This document shows, one piece after another, positions 26,084 through 35,000 of a stretch of 64,000 bases of DNA (position 1 is its first letter; each line of letters opens with the position of its first letter). A model generated the notes under the pieces. The model had not been told where the DNA came from and did not search any database. It saw only the letters and a list, made by a program, of their open reading frames with translations. The DNA is taken from assembly GCA_963792365.1 (NCBI GenBank), contig CAWBVW010000005.1, positions 682,001 to 746,000 on the forward strand, in the 5' to 3' direction. This stretch comes from JAOUGY01 sp963792365. Its GTDB lineage: Bacteria > Actinomycetota > Acidimicrobiia > Spongiisociales > ZC4RG35. Both the position numbers and the translations under genes were made by a program.

Positions 26084-27073
26084 ATGAATCCACCGCCTCA
26101 GGTGATCCGACGGTTGGTGATGACCCCGATCACGTGGGTTGGGGCGCTGGTGCTGACCTGCGTCTCGCTGCTCCTCTTTCCAATCGCAGTCATGATCGAC
26201 CTGTTCGATCGCCGGTCCTGGCGATCCACGCGCCTCCTGAGCCTGGGCATTGCGTTCTGTGCTCTCGAGTTTGCGGCGTTGAGCGCCGGGTTCGGGGTCT
26301 GGGTGGCTCACATCTTCGACCGTGACCAGGCGTCACGGACCGCCGCCTTCCAGGGAGTTCTCGCGTGGTGGCTGCGTTCGATCACGACGTCGCTACGACG
26401 ATGTCTGAACTTCAGCTTCGACGTCCGGTTCCCGGAGACTGGGGATGCACCGCTGATCGTGCTCAGCCGTCACGCGGGACCCGGTGATGCGCTGTTCCTG
26501 ATGGACGAGCTCGCCAACGTTCAGCACCGGCGGATTCGGGCAATCGGGAAAGGAAAGCTGCTGTGGGACCCGTTCTTCGAACAGGTGGCCGGGAGAGCCG
26601 GATACCTGTTCCTCCACGCCGGCGACGACGATCCGATCGGAAAGGTACGCGCCAACTCGGCGATGCCGCCACGCGGCGCGTTCATCTCGTTCCCCGAGGG
26701 CGGCAACTTCACCAGGAGCAGGCATGGGCGGGCCGTGGAAGGACTGAAGCATGCCGGGAAGACCGAGCTCGCGGAGACCGCCACCAGGCTCCGGCATCTG
26801 CTCCTTCCCCGGCCCAGAGGCGTTCATGCCGCACTCCTCGGGGCGCCCGACTCCACGGTTGTCTTCGTCGGCCACTCGGGGTACGACGACCTCGACTCGT
26901 TCGCCGGTCTCTGGCGCGGGATTCCGGAGCGTCGTCGAGTCCAGCTGGAGGCCAGGGTCGTCCCGCGGCCTCCCGACTGGCACGACCCCGAGGTGGTCGC
27001 CGGGTGGCTTCTCCAGTGCTGGGAAGACATGGATCGCTGGATCCGCAAACACTCCAAGTCCGACGCAGGATGA
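26084..27073 (+). CDS. PlsC-like glycerophospholipid acyltransferase
   Basis: A 329-residue protein with two N-terminal membrane segments (about residues 16-40 and 55-75) and a lysophosphatidate acyltransferase-type domain. The catalytic HX4D motif is 'SRHAGPGDA' (about residues 126-134). The glycerophosphate-binding motif is 'ISFPEGGNFT' (about residues 203-212). The family moves acyl chains onto lysophospholipids at the membrane. The acceptor is not known. It is divergent from the patatin gene. Confidence 0.8.
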   Translation: MNPPPQVIRRLVMTPITWVGALVLTCVSLLLFPIAVMIDLFDRRSWRSTRLLSLGIAFCALEFAALSAGFGVWVAHIFDRDQASRTAAFQGVLAWWLRSITTSLRRCLNFSFDVRFPETGDAPLIVLSRHAGPGDALFLMDELANVQHRRIRAIGKGKLLWDPFFEQVAGRAGYLFLHAGDDDPIGKVRANSAMPPRGAFISFPEGGNFTRSRHGRAVEGLKHAGKTELAETATRLRHLLLPRPRGVHAALLGAPDSTVVFVGHSGYDDLDSFAGLWRGIPERRRVQLEARVVPRPPDWHDPEVVAGWLLQCWEDMDRWIRKHSKSDAG

Positions 27074-27104
27074 GGTTCGGCCAGGAGCGCGCTTACATCA
27101 TGTC

Positions 27105-27287
27105 ATGAACGACCGTTGGTACTACTGCGTGGAGCACGACCGTGTCGAACCCGAGGTCGGGTGCCCCGTGAAGAACCGACTCGGCCCCTACGACTCCCGT
27201 GCCGCCGCCGAAGAAGCCCTCGAGAAGGTCAAGGCTCGCAACGCCCACTGGAAGGCAGAGGACGAGCGGTGGGAAGACGAGGACTGA
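27105..27287 (+). CDS. small conserved protein, 60 residues
   Basis: A 60-residue acidic protein from ATG 27105: 'MNDRWYYCVEHDRVEPEVGC' followed by 'RLGPYDSRAAAEEALEKV'. The pattern (aromatic start, Cys-x2-His and a later Cys, then 'LGPY..R..A..AL') resembles a small actinobacterial protein family with a SPOR-like ending, function unknown. No strong Shine-Dalgarno is visible. It is 31 bases after the acyltransferase gene on the same strand and converges on the slipin gene. Confidence 0.65.
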   Translation: MNDRWYYCVEHDRVEPEVGCPVKNRLGPYDSRAAAEEALEKVKARNAHWKAEDERWEDED

Positions 27288-27296
27288 TCGCCCGGG

Positions 27297-28076
27297 TCAA
27301 TCCTGACCGTCCGAGCGGGGCGCCATCCTGTCGAGCACGCGGAGCAGTTCCATCGGTAGCGGGAACACCAGCGTGGAGTTCTGCTCGGCTGCGATCTCCG
27401 TCATCGACTGCAGCAAGCGGAGTTGCATGGCCGCCGGCCGGTCCTCCAGCAGCCGCGCCGCCTCGGCAAGCGTGGACGCCGCCTCCTGCTCCCCTAGCGC
27501 GTGGATGACCTTCGCACGCCGATCGCGCTCCGCCTCGGCCTGTCGCGCCATCGCCCGCCGCATAGAATCGGGCAACTCGACGTCCTTGATCTCCACCAGC
27601 GTGACCTTCACGCCCCAAGGGTCGGTGAGACTGTCGATGATCTGCTGGAGTTGGCGGTTGATGTCGTCCCGGTTGATGAGCAATTCGTCGAGCTCGGCCT
27701 GACCCACGATGCTCCGCAACGTCGTCTGTGCGACCTGGGCCGTTGCGAAGTTGTAGTCCTCGATCTCGAGAATCGCCTTGTTCGGATCGATCACGTGGAA
27801 ATAGGCAACAGCATTGACGCGCACCGTGACGTTGTCACGGGTGATGATGTCTTGGGGTGGGATGTCGAGGGTGACCGTCCGCAGGCTCACACGTACCAAG
27901 CGGTCGACGATCGGAATGATGAAGATCAGGCCAGGACCCCGAGGTTCACCCGTGACCCGGCCGAGCCTGAAAAGCACTCCTCGTTCGTATTCCGGAAGAA
28001 TCTTGATCGCTGCTCGCAAGATCGCCAGGAGCACGAAGATCGCGATTCCCCAACCCGCGATCAGGTCAAAGTTCAT
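27297..28076 (-). CDS. slipin (SPFH/band 7 protein)
   Basis: A 259-residue stomatin-like protein. An N-terminal membrane segment (residues 4-25) is followed by 'ILPEYERGVLFRLGRVTG', 'GPGLIFIIPIVDRLVRVSLR' and 'IITRDNVTVRVNAVAYFHV', all band-7 signatures, then a C-terminal Ala/Glu/Arg-rich helix. It is the downstream partner of NfeD: its ATG (28076) overlaps the nfeD stop by 11 bases. In related prokaryotes the slipin is a membrane scaffold and substrate of the NfeD protease domain. Confidence 0.92.
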   Translation of the reverse strand: MNFDLIAGWGIAIFVLLAILRAAIKILPEYERGVLFRLGRVTGEPRGPGLIFIIPIVDRLVRVSLRTVTLDIPPQDIITRDNVTVRVNAVAYFHVIDPNKAILEIEDYNFATAQVAQTTLRSIVGQAELDELLINRDDINRQLQQIIDSLTDPWGVKVTLVEIKDVELPDSMRRAMARQAEAERDRRAKVIHALGEQEAASTLAEAARLLEDRPAAMQLRLLQSMTEIAAEQNSTLVFPLPMELLRVLDRMAPRSDGQD

Positions 28077-29367
28077 GGTGTTCCTCCTCGAGTTCGATGA
28101 CGAGGTCGAGTCCACGCATGTCCACGACCCGCGCCCGGGCTCCTTCTCTCAACACACCGTTTGCGGGCCGGACGTTCCACCAGGCGCCTTCGAGGAACGC
28201 CGACCACCCCGTCGTTTCGTCGCCGACCACCGTCACAGTGCGTCCGATGAGCGTCTCGACTCCCGTCGTCGCCGGATGCAGCCGGGCTTTCATCGCCAGT
28301 CTCCCAGCCAACCCGCTGCCAACCCCGACCACCAGTGCGGTTGGCCACAGGACCGGCATGCTCACCGACACATCACCTTCGAAGAGGAACACACCTGCGA
28401 GCACGAGCGCGATCGTGCCGCCCAGCGCGAACACGCCGAGGCCGGGCGCGAACACCTCGGTCACGAACAAGGCGATGGCGAGCACGAGCAGGGCGAGGCC
28501 GGCGGTTGCCACCGGGAGCACGCTGAGAGCGAAGAATCCGAGTACGAGCAGGATCGCACCGCCGATGCCGGCGAATCCCATCCCGGGATTGGCAGCCTCG
28601 TACACGACCGCCAGCGTACCGATCGACAGGAAGAGCAACGCCAGATTCGGGTCGGCGATCTGTCCGAGCAGACGGCGGAAGGGTGACATCTCCACCCGTT
28701 CGACCACGGCCCCTGCGGTCGAAAGCGTGACGTCGCGCCCCGCAGCCTGCACCGTCGTGCCATCGATCTCCAATAAGAGTGCGTCGACATCGTCGGCTAT
28801 CAAATCGACGACACCGCGCTCGACCGCCTCGGACGCAGTGACCGACTCCCCCTCACGCACGGATGCTTCGGCAAAATCCACGTCACGCCCGCGGCGTTCC
28901 GCCACCGAGATTGCGAATGCAACGGCGTCGTTGATGACCTTGTCGCCGGCCGTCTCGCCGGTCTCGAGCCCGACCGGTGTGGCTGCGCCGATCGAGGTCG
29001 CCGGTGCCATCGCGGCCACATGTGCGGCCATCGTGATGAAGGTGCCTGCCGATGCCGCCCGGGCGCCTTCAGGCTCCACATACACCACTACCGGGGCGGA
29101 CGAGTTCAAGAAGGTCTGGACGATGTCGCGCATGGACGTGTCGAGACCGCCGGGGGTGTCGATGCCTACGACCAGCGGAACGGCGCGCTCTTCGGCCTGC
29201 TCCACGGCATCGGCGAGATGATCGGCGACAACCGGGGTGATCGGCCCATCCACCTCGACGAGCAGCACATCGCCGGCGACAGCCGAACCCTGGGCTGCGG
29301 TCTGAACTGCGAACACACCTGCCAGCGACATTCCCACGATCAGACCGATGACACTCGGTCGTCTCAT
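28066..29367 (-). CDS. NfeD-family membrane serine protease (long form)
   Basis: A 433-residue long-form NfeD. A signal peptide (1-27) precedes a ClpP/crotonase-type protease domain with a Ser-Lys dyad: Ser106 in 'ARAASAGTFITMAAH' and Lys143 in 'TAGDKVINDAVA'. Four to five membrane helices follow (about 235-350), then a C-terminal OB-fold NfeD domain ('GRTVTVVGD', 'GAWWNVRPANG'). The family cleaves its slipin partner, encoded immediately downstream with an 11-base overlap. ATG 29367 puts the signal sequence at the N-terminus. Confidence 0.92.
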   Translation of the reverse strand: MRRPSVIGLIVGMSLAGVFAVQTAAQGSAVAGDVLLVEVDGPITPVVADHLADAVEQAEERAVPLVVGIDTPGGLDTSMRDIVQTFLNSSAPVVVYVEPEGARAASAGTFITMAAHVAAMAPATSIGAATPVGLETGETAGDKVINDAVAFAISVAERRGRDVDFAEASVREGESVTASEAVERGVVDLIADDVDALLLEIDGTTVQAAGRDVTLSTAGAVVERVEMSPFRRLLGQIADPNLALLFLSIGTLAVVYEAANPGMGFAGIGGAILLVLGFFALSVLPVATAGLALLVLAIALFVTEVFAPGLGVFALGGTIALVLAGVFLFEGDVSVSMPVLWPTALVVGVGSGLAGRLAMKARLHPATTGVETLIGRTVTVVGDETTGWSAFLEGAWWNVRPANGVLREGARARVVDMRGLDLVIELEEEHHEL

Positions 29368-29392
29368 GCCCCCATTATCCACACCGGCTGAG

Positions 29393-30424
29393 CTACCTGG
29401 ATTCGGGAGCCTGTTCCCTGGCGGATCGGACGACGACCAGTCGGTCGGTTGTCCGAAGGGGCGGGAGCGCCGGATCGTCGAACGGCAACCGCTCACCATT
29501 GCGGAGGACTTCGACCACCGAGACTCCAGCCGGAACGCCCACACCGCCGTCTCCGGTGCGGGTCGGCGCCACGACGGCCAACTCGAGCGCAGTTCCGGCG
29601 TTCAACAGATCGTCGATCACGTCGAGGGCGCTCGGCGTCTGGGTTGCCAGGCCGAGCAGGCGCCCGACGGCGGCTGAGGAGTCGATGACCGCATCTGCGC
29701 CGCTCTGCCTCAGCAGATGAAGGTTCTCCTGAGCTCGACCCGATGCGACGATCTGAACCTTCGGGTTGAGTTCCCGGGCAGTCAGCGTGATCAGCACCGC
29801 GGTGTCGTCGCGGTTCGGTGTGACGATCACTGACTTGGCTCGATCGATCGCCGACTGCGCCAGCACAGCCACCCGCGACGCGTCACCACGGATCGCCGTG
29901 AGGCCCGCATGGGTTGCGACCTCGATGACCTCGGGATCGGTGTCGACCACCACGATGTCGGCGGGCGACACGCCCTGTGCCACCAACGCATCGCCGGCAC
30001 TCTGTCCTGTGGAGCCGAAACCACAGATGATGTGGTGGTCTTTCACCCGTTTCCTCCAGCGTTGCGTGATCAGCAGTTGTCGGGATCGTTCCGTCAGCAC
30101 CTCCACCGTGGTGCCCACAACCAGGATCAGAAACAATATCCGCGCCGGCGTGATCAGCAGCAACGCCGCCAGCCTGGTCGAGGGTGTCACCGCTGCGATG
30201 TCACCGTATCCGGTGGTCGTGACCGTCACCGACGCGTAGTACAACGCATCGAGAAACGTGATGTCACCGCCGGCGGTGTCGATATAGCCGTCTCGCCCCA
30301 GGTACACCACGATCCCGACGAACACCAGCAGCCCCAGAGCGAAGACGACTCTCCTCGCGACATCGGCGATGGGCGCCCGCGGTGGTCCGGGCATCCTGAC
30401 GAGATCGACGGGCGGGCGCGGCAT
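29393..30424 (-). CDS. 2TM potassium channel with RCK domain
   Basis: A 343-residue MthK-like channel. TM1 (about residues 25-45), pore loop with selectivity filter 'TVTTTGYGD' (about residues 67-75), and TM2 (about 85-107) are followed by an RCK/TrkA-N Rossmann domain starting 'HHIICGFGSTGQSAGDALVAQ' minus its last residue, and a TrkA-C-like end. It would pass K+ under control of cytosolic ligands. A second ATG ten codons in (MPGPPRAP) is possible. It lies upstream of nfeD on the same strand, separated by 25 bases. Confidence 0.9.
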   Translation of the reverse strand: MPRPPVDLVRMPGPPRAPIADVARRVVFALGLLVFVGIVVYLGRDGYIDTAGGDITFLDALYYASVTVTTTGYGDIAAVTPSTRLAALLLITPARILFLILVVGTTVEVLTERSRQLLITQRWRKRVKDHHIICGFGSTGQSAGDALVAQGVSPADIVVVDTDPEVIEVATHAGLTAIRGDASRVAVLAQSAIDRAKSVIVTPNRDDTAVLITLTARELNPKVQIVASGRAQENLHLLRQSGADAVIDSSAAVGRLLGLATQTPSALDVIDDLLNAGTALELAVVAPTRTGDGGVGVPAGVSVVEVLRNGERLPFDDPALPPLRTTDRLVVVRSAREQAPESR

Positions 30425-30465
30425 GCCCCGACGCTAATGCGTACAGGGCGAGATTCACGAGATGG

Positions 30466-30500
30466 AGGCGGGGTCGCTCCGGAAGAGACCGACCCCGCCT
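30466..30500 (-). terminator. hairpin downstream of the haloperoxidase-like gene
   Basis: An 11-base perfect stem, AGGCGGGGTCG paired with CGACCCCGCCT around a 13-base loop, starts 13 bases beyond the stop of the minus-strand gene at 30513. It also lies upstream of the channel gene. It has no long U-run, as is common in GC-rich actinobacteria, so terminator function is inferred. Confidence 0.6.
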
Positions 30501-30512
30501 GGGCATCTCCGG

Positions 30513-31883
30513 TCAGTGCGTCGACCGGAACTCGTGTTGGTCGAGCCAGCGTGCAACCTGCTGCCCGATCCGGGCGCCCTGGACATCTGACGCCCGGAAG
30601 TGGATTCCCTGGAACACTCGGGCATCGATCGTGTCGGCCACCACGTCCCTGAAGTGCTGGTAGTCACGCGACACGTCGGGCACGCCCGGCATCCGCTTCA
30701 CCACGCTGAACTCCATGCTCTGGCCTCCGAAGAACCGAGCGGCCGTGTGCATGAACGCAGCGGTGACGCAGTTGTAGCCGGACGGGTGTTCCGGATACGG
30801 GGGCGTTCCGATCAGCGGGGTCCACGTCTCATCACCCACCGTCCGATCGTTGGCGTCGGCCTCACCCTCCTGGATGGCGGTGATCGGACGCCAGAAGCTC
30901 CAATACTCCTTGTCGTCCCAGCAGGTGATCTGGGCGTCGGCTGCAGCCATGTTGAGCATGGCGAAGAGCCGCGCCTGCTCGGCCACGTCGAGAGCCTCGG
31001 CCTCGGCAATGGTCCGGAAGGTCCGGTTGAACATCTCGATCGGGTGCACCAGATAGAAGGCCGCAACCGCATCCTGCTCCGGTGTCCGCGAGGCAGGCGT
31101 TGCCACGCCGTCACCGCCCAGAGCCTTCACTTCGTTGTATTCCCGCACGTATGCACCGCTTCTCAGAGGGTGAGGGCCCTTGCTGCGGAACTGCGAGGAG
31201 CTGTCCACCGTGAAAGGCGTCACATCGGCGATCCATGCGAACGGATCGTTGACGAACGACGGTGGCACCGGACGCCACTCGCCGATGCCATCACCGACCG
31301 GGAAGGCGGAGGGCGTGGCGGGATAACGACCGTCATCCGCACGTTGCGCCAGCATCGCCGTAGCGGCTGCCTCACCCGCCTCGACGCCGTCGTCGACGGA
31401 CGGGGCGCCCTCGTTGGCCGTTGCCTCTGCAATGGAGGCGGCGTAGAGCGAATCGAGCCGATCGACCACGGCCTGAGGCAGCAACCGGTCTGGGCCGTTC
31501 ATGAAGCCGACCAGGACCCGATGAGCGGCCGTCGCCGCCGCCGCTGCTGTCGATGCCGACCGAGGCGCCGCCGGCAGTCCGACGAGATATGGATCGTGGC
31601 CGCCATCGATCATGTTCACCGCGTCGTACACAGCGGTCTGCACGATCGCCATGTGGACGATCGACACCTGAGGGGCCTGCCCGATTCCGGGAACCGGCGC
31701 CGTCGGCTGATTGATGAGCGCATCCGAGGCGTGGAGATTCCACTCCACCACCGAGTCGTCGACCGTTCCAGCCGTCGCAGCCGGCTGCGCTGCACCTCCG
31801 GGCAACGCGGTGATGATGAACATGATGAAGCTCGTCGCCACCATCATGATGCGCGAGGCGCTCCTCGTCGTGAGCCGACCCAT
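30513..31883 (-). CDS. secreted vanadium-haloperoxidase/PAP2-like protein
   Basis: From ATG 31883 the protein has 456 residues with a Sec-type signal ending about 'GGAAQPAATA'. The C-terminal half carries vanadate/phosphate-binding motifs of the vanadium haloperoxidase-PAP2 superfamily: 'KEYWSFWRP' (KX6RP), 'PEHPSGYNC' (PSGH position) and 'ARVFQGIHFRASD' (RX5H). The His of PSGH, the acid-base residue in characterised chloroperoxidases, is Tyr here. It may be a subfamily trait or signal altered chemistry. A Thr-Ala-rich N-terminal helical domain is typical of these proteins. It is probably exported; substrate unknown. Confidence 0.75.
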   Translation of the reverse strand: MGRLTTRSASRIMMVATSFIMFIITALPGGAAQPAATAGTVDDSVVEWNLHASDALINQPTAPVPGIGQAPQVSIVHMAIVQTAVYDAVNMIDGGHDPYLVGLPAAPRSASTAAAAATAAHRVLVGFMNGPDRLLPQAVVDRLDSLYAASIAEATANEGAPSVDDGVEAGEAAATAMLAQRADDGRYPATPSAFPVGDGIGEWRPVPPSFVNDPFAWIADVTPFTVDSSSQFRSKGPHPLRSGAYVREYNEVKALGGDGVATPASRTPEQDAVAAFYLVHPIEMFNRTFRTIAEAEALDVAEQARLFAMLNMAAADAQITCWDDKEYWSFWRPITAIQEGEADANDRTVGDETWTPLIGTPPYPEHPSGYNCVTAAFMHTAARFFGGQSMEFSVVKRMPGVPDVSRDYQHFRDVVADTIDARVFQGIHFRASDVQGARIGQQVARWLDQHEFRSTH

Positions 31884-32049
31884 GATGCTCTCCCTTCCTG
31901 CATCGGTCCCGCCGCCCCTCGGGCGACCGGTTCGAGTCAGCATGACGGTCACCTGTCAAAGAACCGCGAAACGAGCCACATACGAGAGGTGGGCCACCCA
32001 CCCAGGTGACCCACTCCTCGTCATGTACGCAGCCCTTGAGAATCGGCTG

Positions 32050-35000
32050 CTATTCCTCGGCGTACACCGAACACTGGGTGTCGTAGAGGAACCTCTCACA
32101 CTCTTCGACGGTGAAGTCGCGAGTGAGTCGCGATCGAGCCAGCTGCACGAGTTCGTCCGCCCGGAGCGGAACTCGTCGAAGGATCGAGTCTCCCAACGGC
32201 CCGTCCTCGTGGTACAGGTAGCGATCTCCCGGGCTGAACACCGAGAACGCCCGGTTCGTCGTGTCGACGGGCAGCTCGAACCATGCCGTCCCGTCGTGGC
32301 GGGACCAGACCTTCAGCGCCTGACCTGAATGCCCAGATGCCACGAGGCGCTCCCCGACGGACACGTAGCCGGCGGGGCCTCGACTCGCTTCGACGGCGAT
32401 ACCGGAGTCGTCGACGGCGATCGCGTTCTGGACGTCGACGATGGAGACGATGCCGGATTGGCTCCCAAAGACGAGAACCTCTCCATCGGCGGAGAACACC
32501 GGCCGAAACGGTACGATCGCGTCGGCCAGCGTCGCCACGATCTCGCCGGTCTCGAGGTTCCGCAGCTCGATGAAAGCAGTTCCGTGGTTCAACGCGAACA
32601 GGCTTTCACTACGGGTGCCCACCGGACCGAGGCCTATCCACGAGCCGGCTGGATATGGCAGTCGAGCCACCTCGTCTCCAGTCGCCGCGGCCATGACGAT
32701 CACCTCAGGATCCACTGAACATGAGTTCGACACCGCCGGCCCAGACAGTTTCACGACCGAGCGAGGGTGGCCACCGACCCGCCAAAGCTGCTCGCAGCGC
32801 GCATCGTCGATAAAAGTGGTTCCGTTACCGACAGACGGCATTCCCGACGAGTCGAGTCCGACCAGCCCGTTCGCCGGAAGCTCCGTGGGCCCTCCGGTCA
32901 TCGATCCGCGCTCCAGGTCGAAGACTTCGAAGGCGAGCCCTGCTTCCCCTTCAATCACGAGCCCGACGTGGCGTCCGTCGAGCGTCGGGACGGAGTCCCT
33001 GAACAAACCGGGCATCGGCAGGTTGCCGAGTATGCCTGGCCCGTCACCCGTGATGTCCCAGACCATCGTGGCGCCCCCGAGCGTCGGTACGAACAGGAGA
33101 GTCCCGTCTGGCGAGGACGCCGATGCCCAAGCACCGCTCACATGACCTGGGAGGTCGACTCGATAGCCCTCAGCATCCAGCAGGCTCACACTCTCGTCGT
33201 TGCCCTGAGTGATCAGGTACTCGCCGCCTGCCGTGAAGCTCACGTTCTGGATCCCCGGGCTGGACAGCTCTTGGAGCACTTCCCCATCGCTGGTTCGGAT
33301 CACCAGCGCGCGGCGTGTGACTCCGTCGATGACAGCCACTCTCTCCCCATCGGGCGAGACCGAGACCCGCCCGCCGTCAGACTCCGGTGTCTCGAGTCGA
33401 CCGATCTCCTCGAGGTCGTCGACCCGGACCTCGCGAAGAAACGGCTCCCCCGGCTGGCTGACGAACACCTTGGACCCGTCGGGCGCAAAAGTACCCCGAG
33501 AGAGATCCGCCGCGAGCACCTCGTCAAAGGTCCCGAGAGTCACCCTCTCAGTTTCTGTGTCCGCATCGAACGCCCACGCAAGGAAATGGACGCCGTCAGG
33601 CGAGAACTGGACGTCGTATGCACAACACCGTGCGCTCGAGTCGCCTACAGCTCGGCCCGCACCGTCGAACAAGCGAACAAGTGGCATACCGTCGAATACC
33701 GATTGATCTTCGACGTCTCCCCAATTGTCCGCATATGTGACGGCGAGCTCGCCAGCGGGTGTGTACCTCATCCCTCCGATCGGCGCGCCAGTGTCGAAGC
33801 TCCGCACCTCTTCGAAGGAGTCCGTTCGATACACGTGCACGATCGACTTCTCGACCGGATCGTCGAGCGCCACCTGTGATCCGTCGGGACTGACGGCAAC
33901 CGAGAATCGCCCATCGGGGAGGCGAGCGACGAGCCGGGATGACTGGGTTGCCACCTGAAGGGCTTCCATCACATGGCCTGGAACTCGCGGGAGGTTCAAG
34001 GACTCTGCCGTCTCGTACGCCTCCAATGCGAGAAGGATCGAGAGATCGGGATCCTCGCCGATGGCCGCAAGTGCCTTGGTCGACAGATCTTGCGACTGCG
34101 CCGTGAGCGCTTCCTCTTGCGCCGACAGGCTCTGATCGAATGCGACAGCACCCATCGCCAGGCTGAGCGCAAGTGCCGCCGAGAGCGAGGTGATGACCCG
34201 GCGACGACCCTGGCGACGCCGGCGGAGTCGTTCCTCTTCCAGCCTTCGACTTGCGGATACGAACGCAGTCTGGTCCGACCCCACATCCATTCCGGACTCG
34301 TCGCGCCAGCGTTCTGCACTCTCGAGGCGTCCACCGCTCAAGAGGTAGCTCGGGTCAGACCCCGACTCGAGCCAATCTCTTGTCGCGATTTCCACGCGCC
34401 GACGCATGAGCAGGTCATCTCGCGCTCCGTCAATCCAGCTCCTGAGTCGATCCCACTCACGGATGAGGGCTTCATGGGCGACCTCAACAGTGGGCCCTCG
34501 CGTCACCGGGTCCCGGTCGAAGACCAACAGGCGGTGCCTATCGAACGCCTCGAGAACTCGATCGAGCAGCCCTGGAGGTGCGGCGATCGCCTCCACCTCC
34601 GACCGCCGCACGCGGCGCCGGGTGTCCTCGGTGTCCTCGTCGACGGTGACGAGCCGCAGGAACATCTCTCCGATGTAATGCCGCTCGTCGGGCGAGAACC
34701 CCAAGTAGAGGTGCTCGCCTCGCCGTCCGATCGAGCCGGCGAGACCGCCCGACTCCCGGTACTGGCGGACATCGAGGAGATTGGCCTCACGCTCATCGAA
34801 GAACTCGGTGAGAGCATGTTGGAGGAGCGGCAACGCGCCCGGCTCTCGATCGGCATCGTCGATCAAGGCGTCGACGAGACCGTCGGTGATCGGGAGACCA
34901 ACCCTGGCTGCGGGACCGCGGATGATCTCCTCGAGGTCTTCTCGGGACGGTGCCGGCACGGCGACGGTGCGTGGCGATACCAGCTCCCCGAACCTCGAGT

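Noticed and set aside
27297..30424. Slipin-NfeD-channel cluster as a defence system
   Set aside because: Slipin-NfeD is a widespread housekeeping membrane-quality pair, and the K+ channel is an ordinary 2TM-RCK type; no effector or nuclease is linked.
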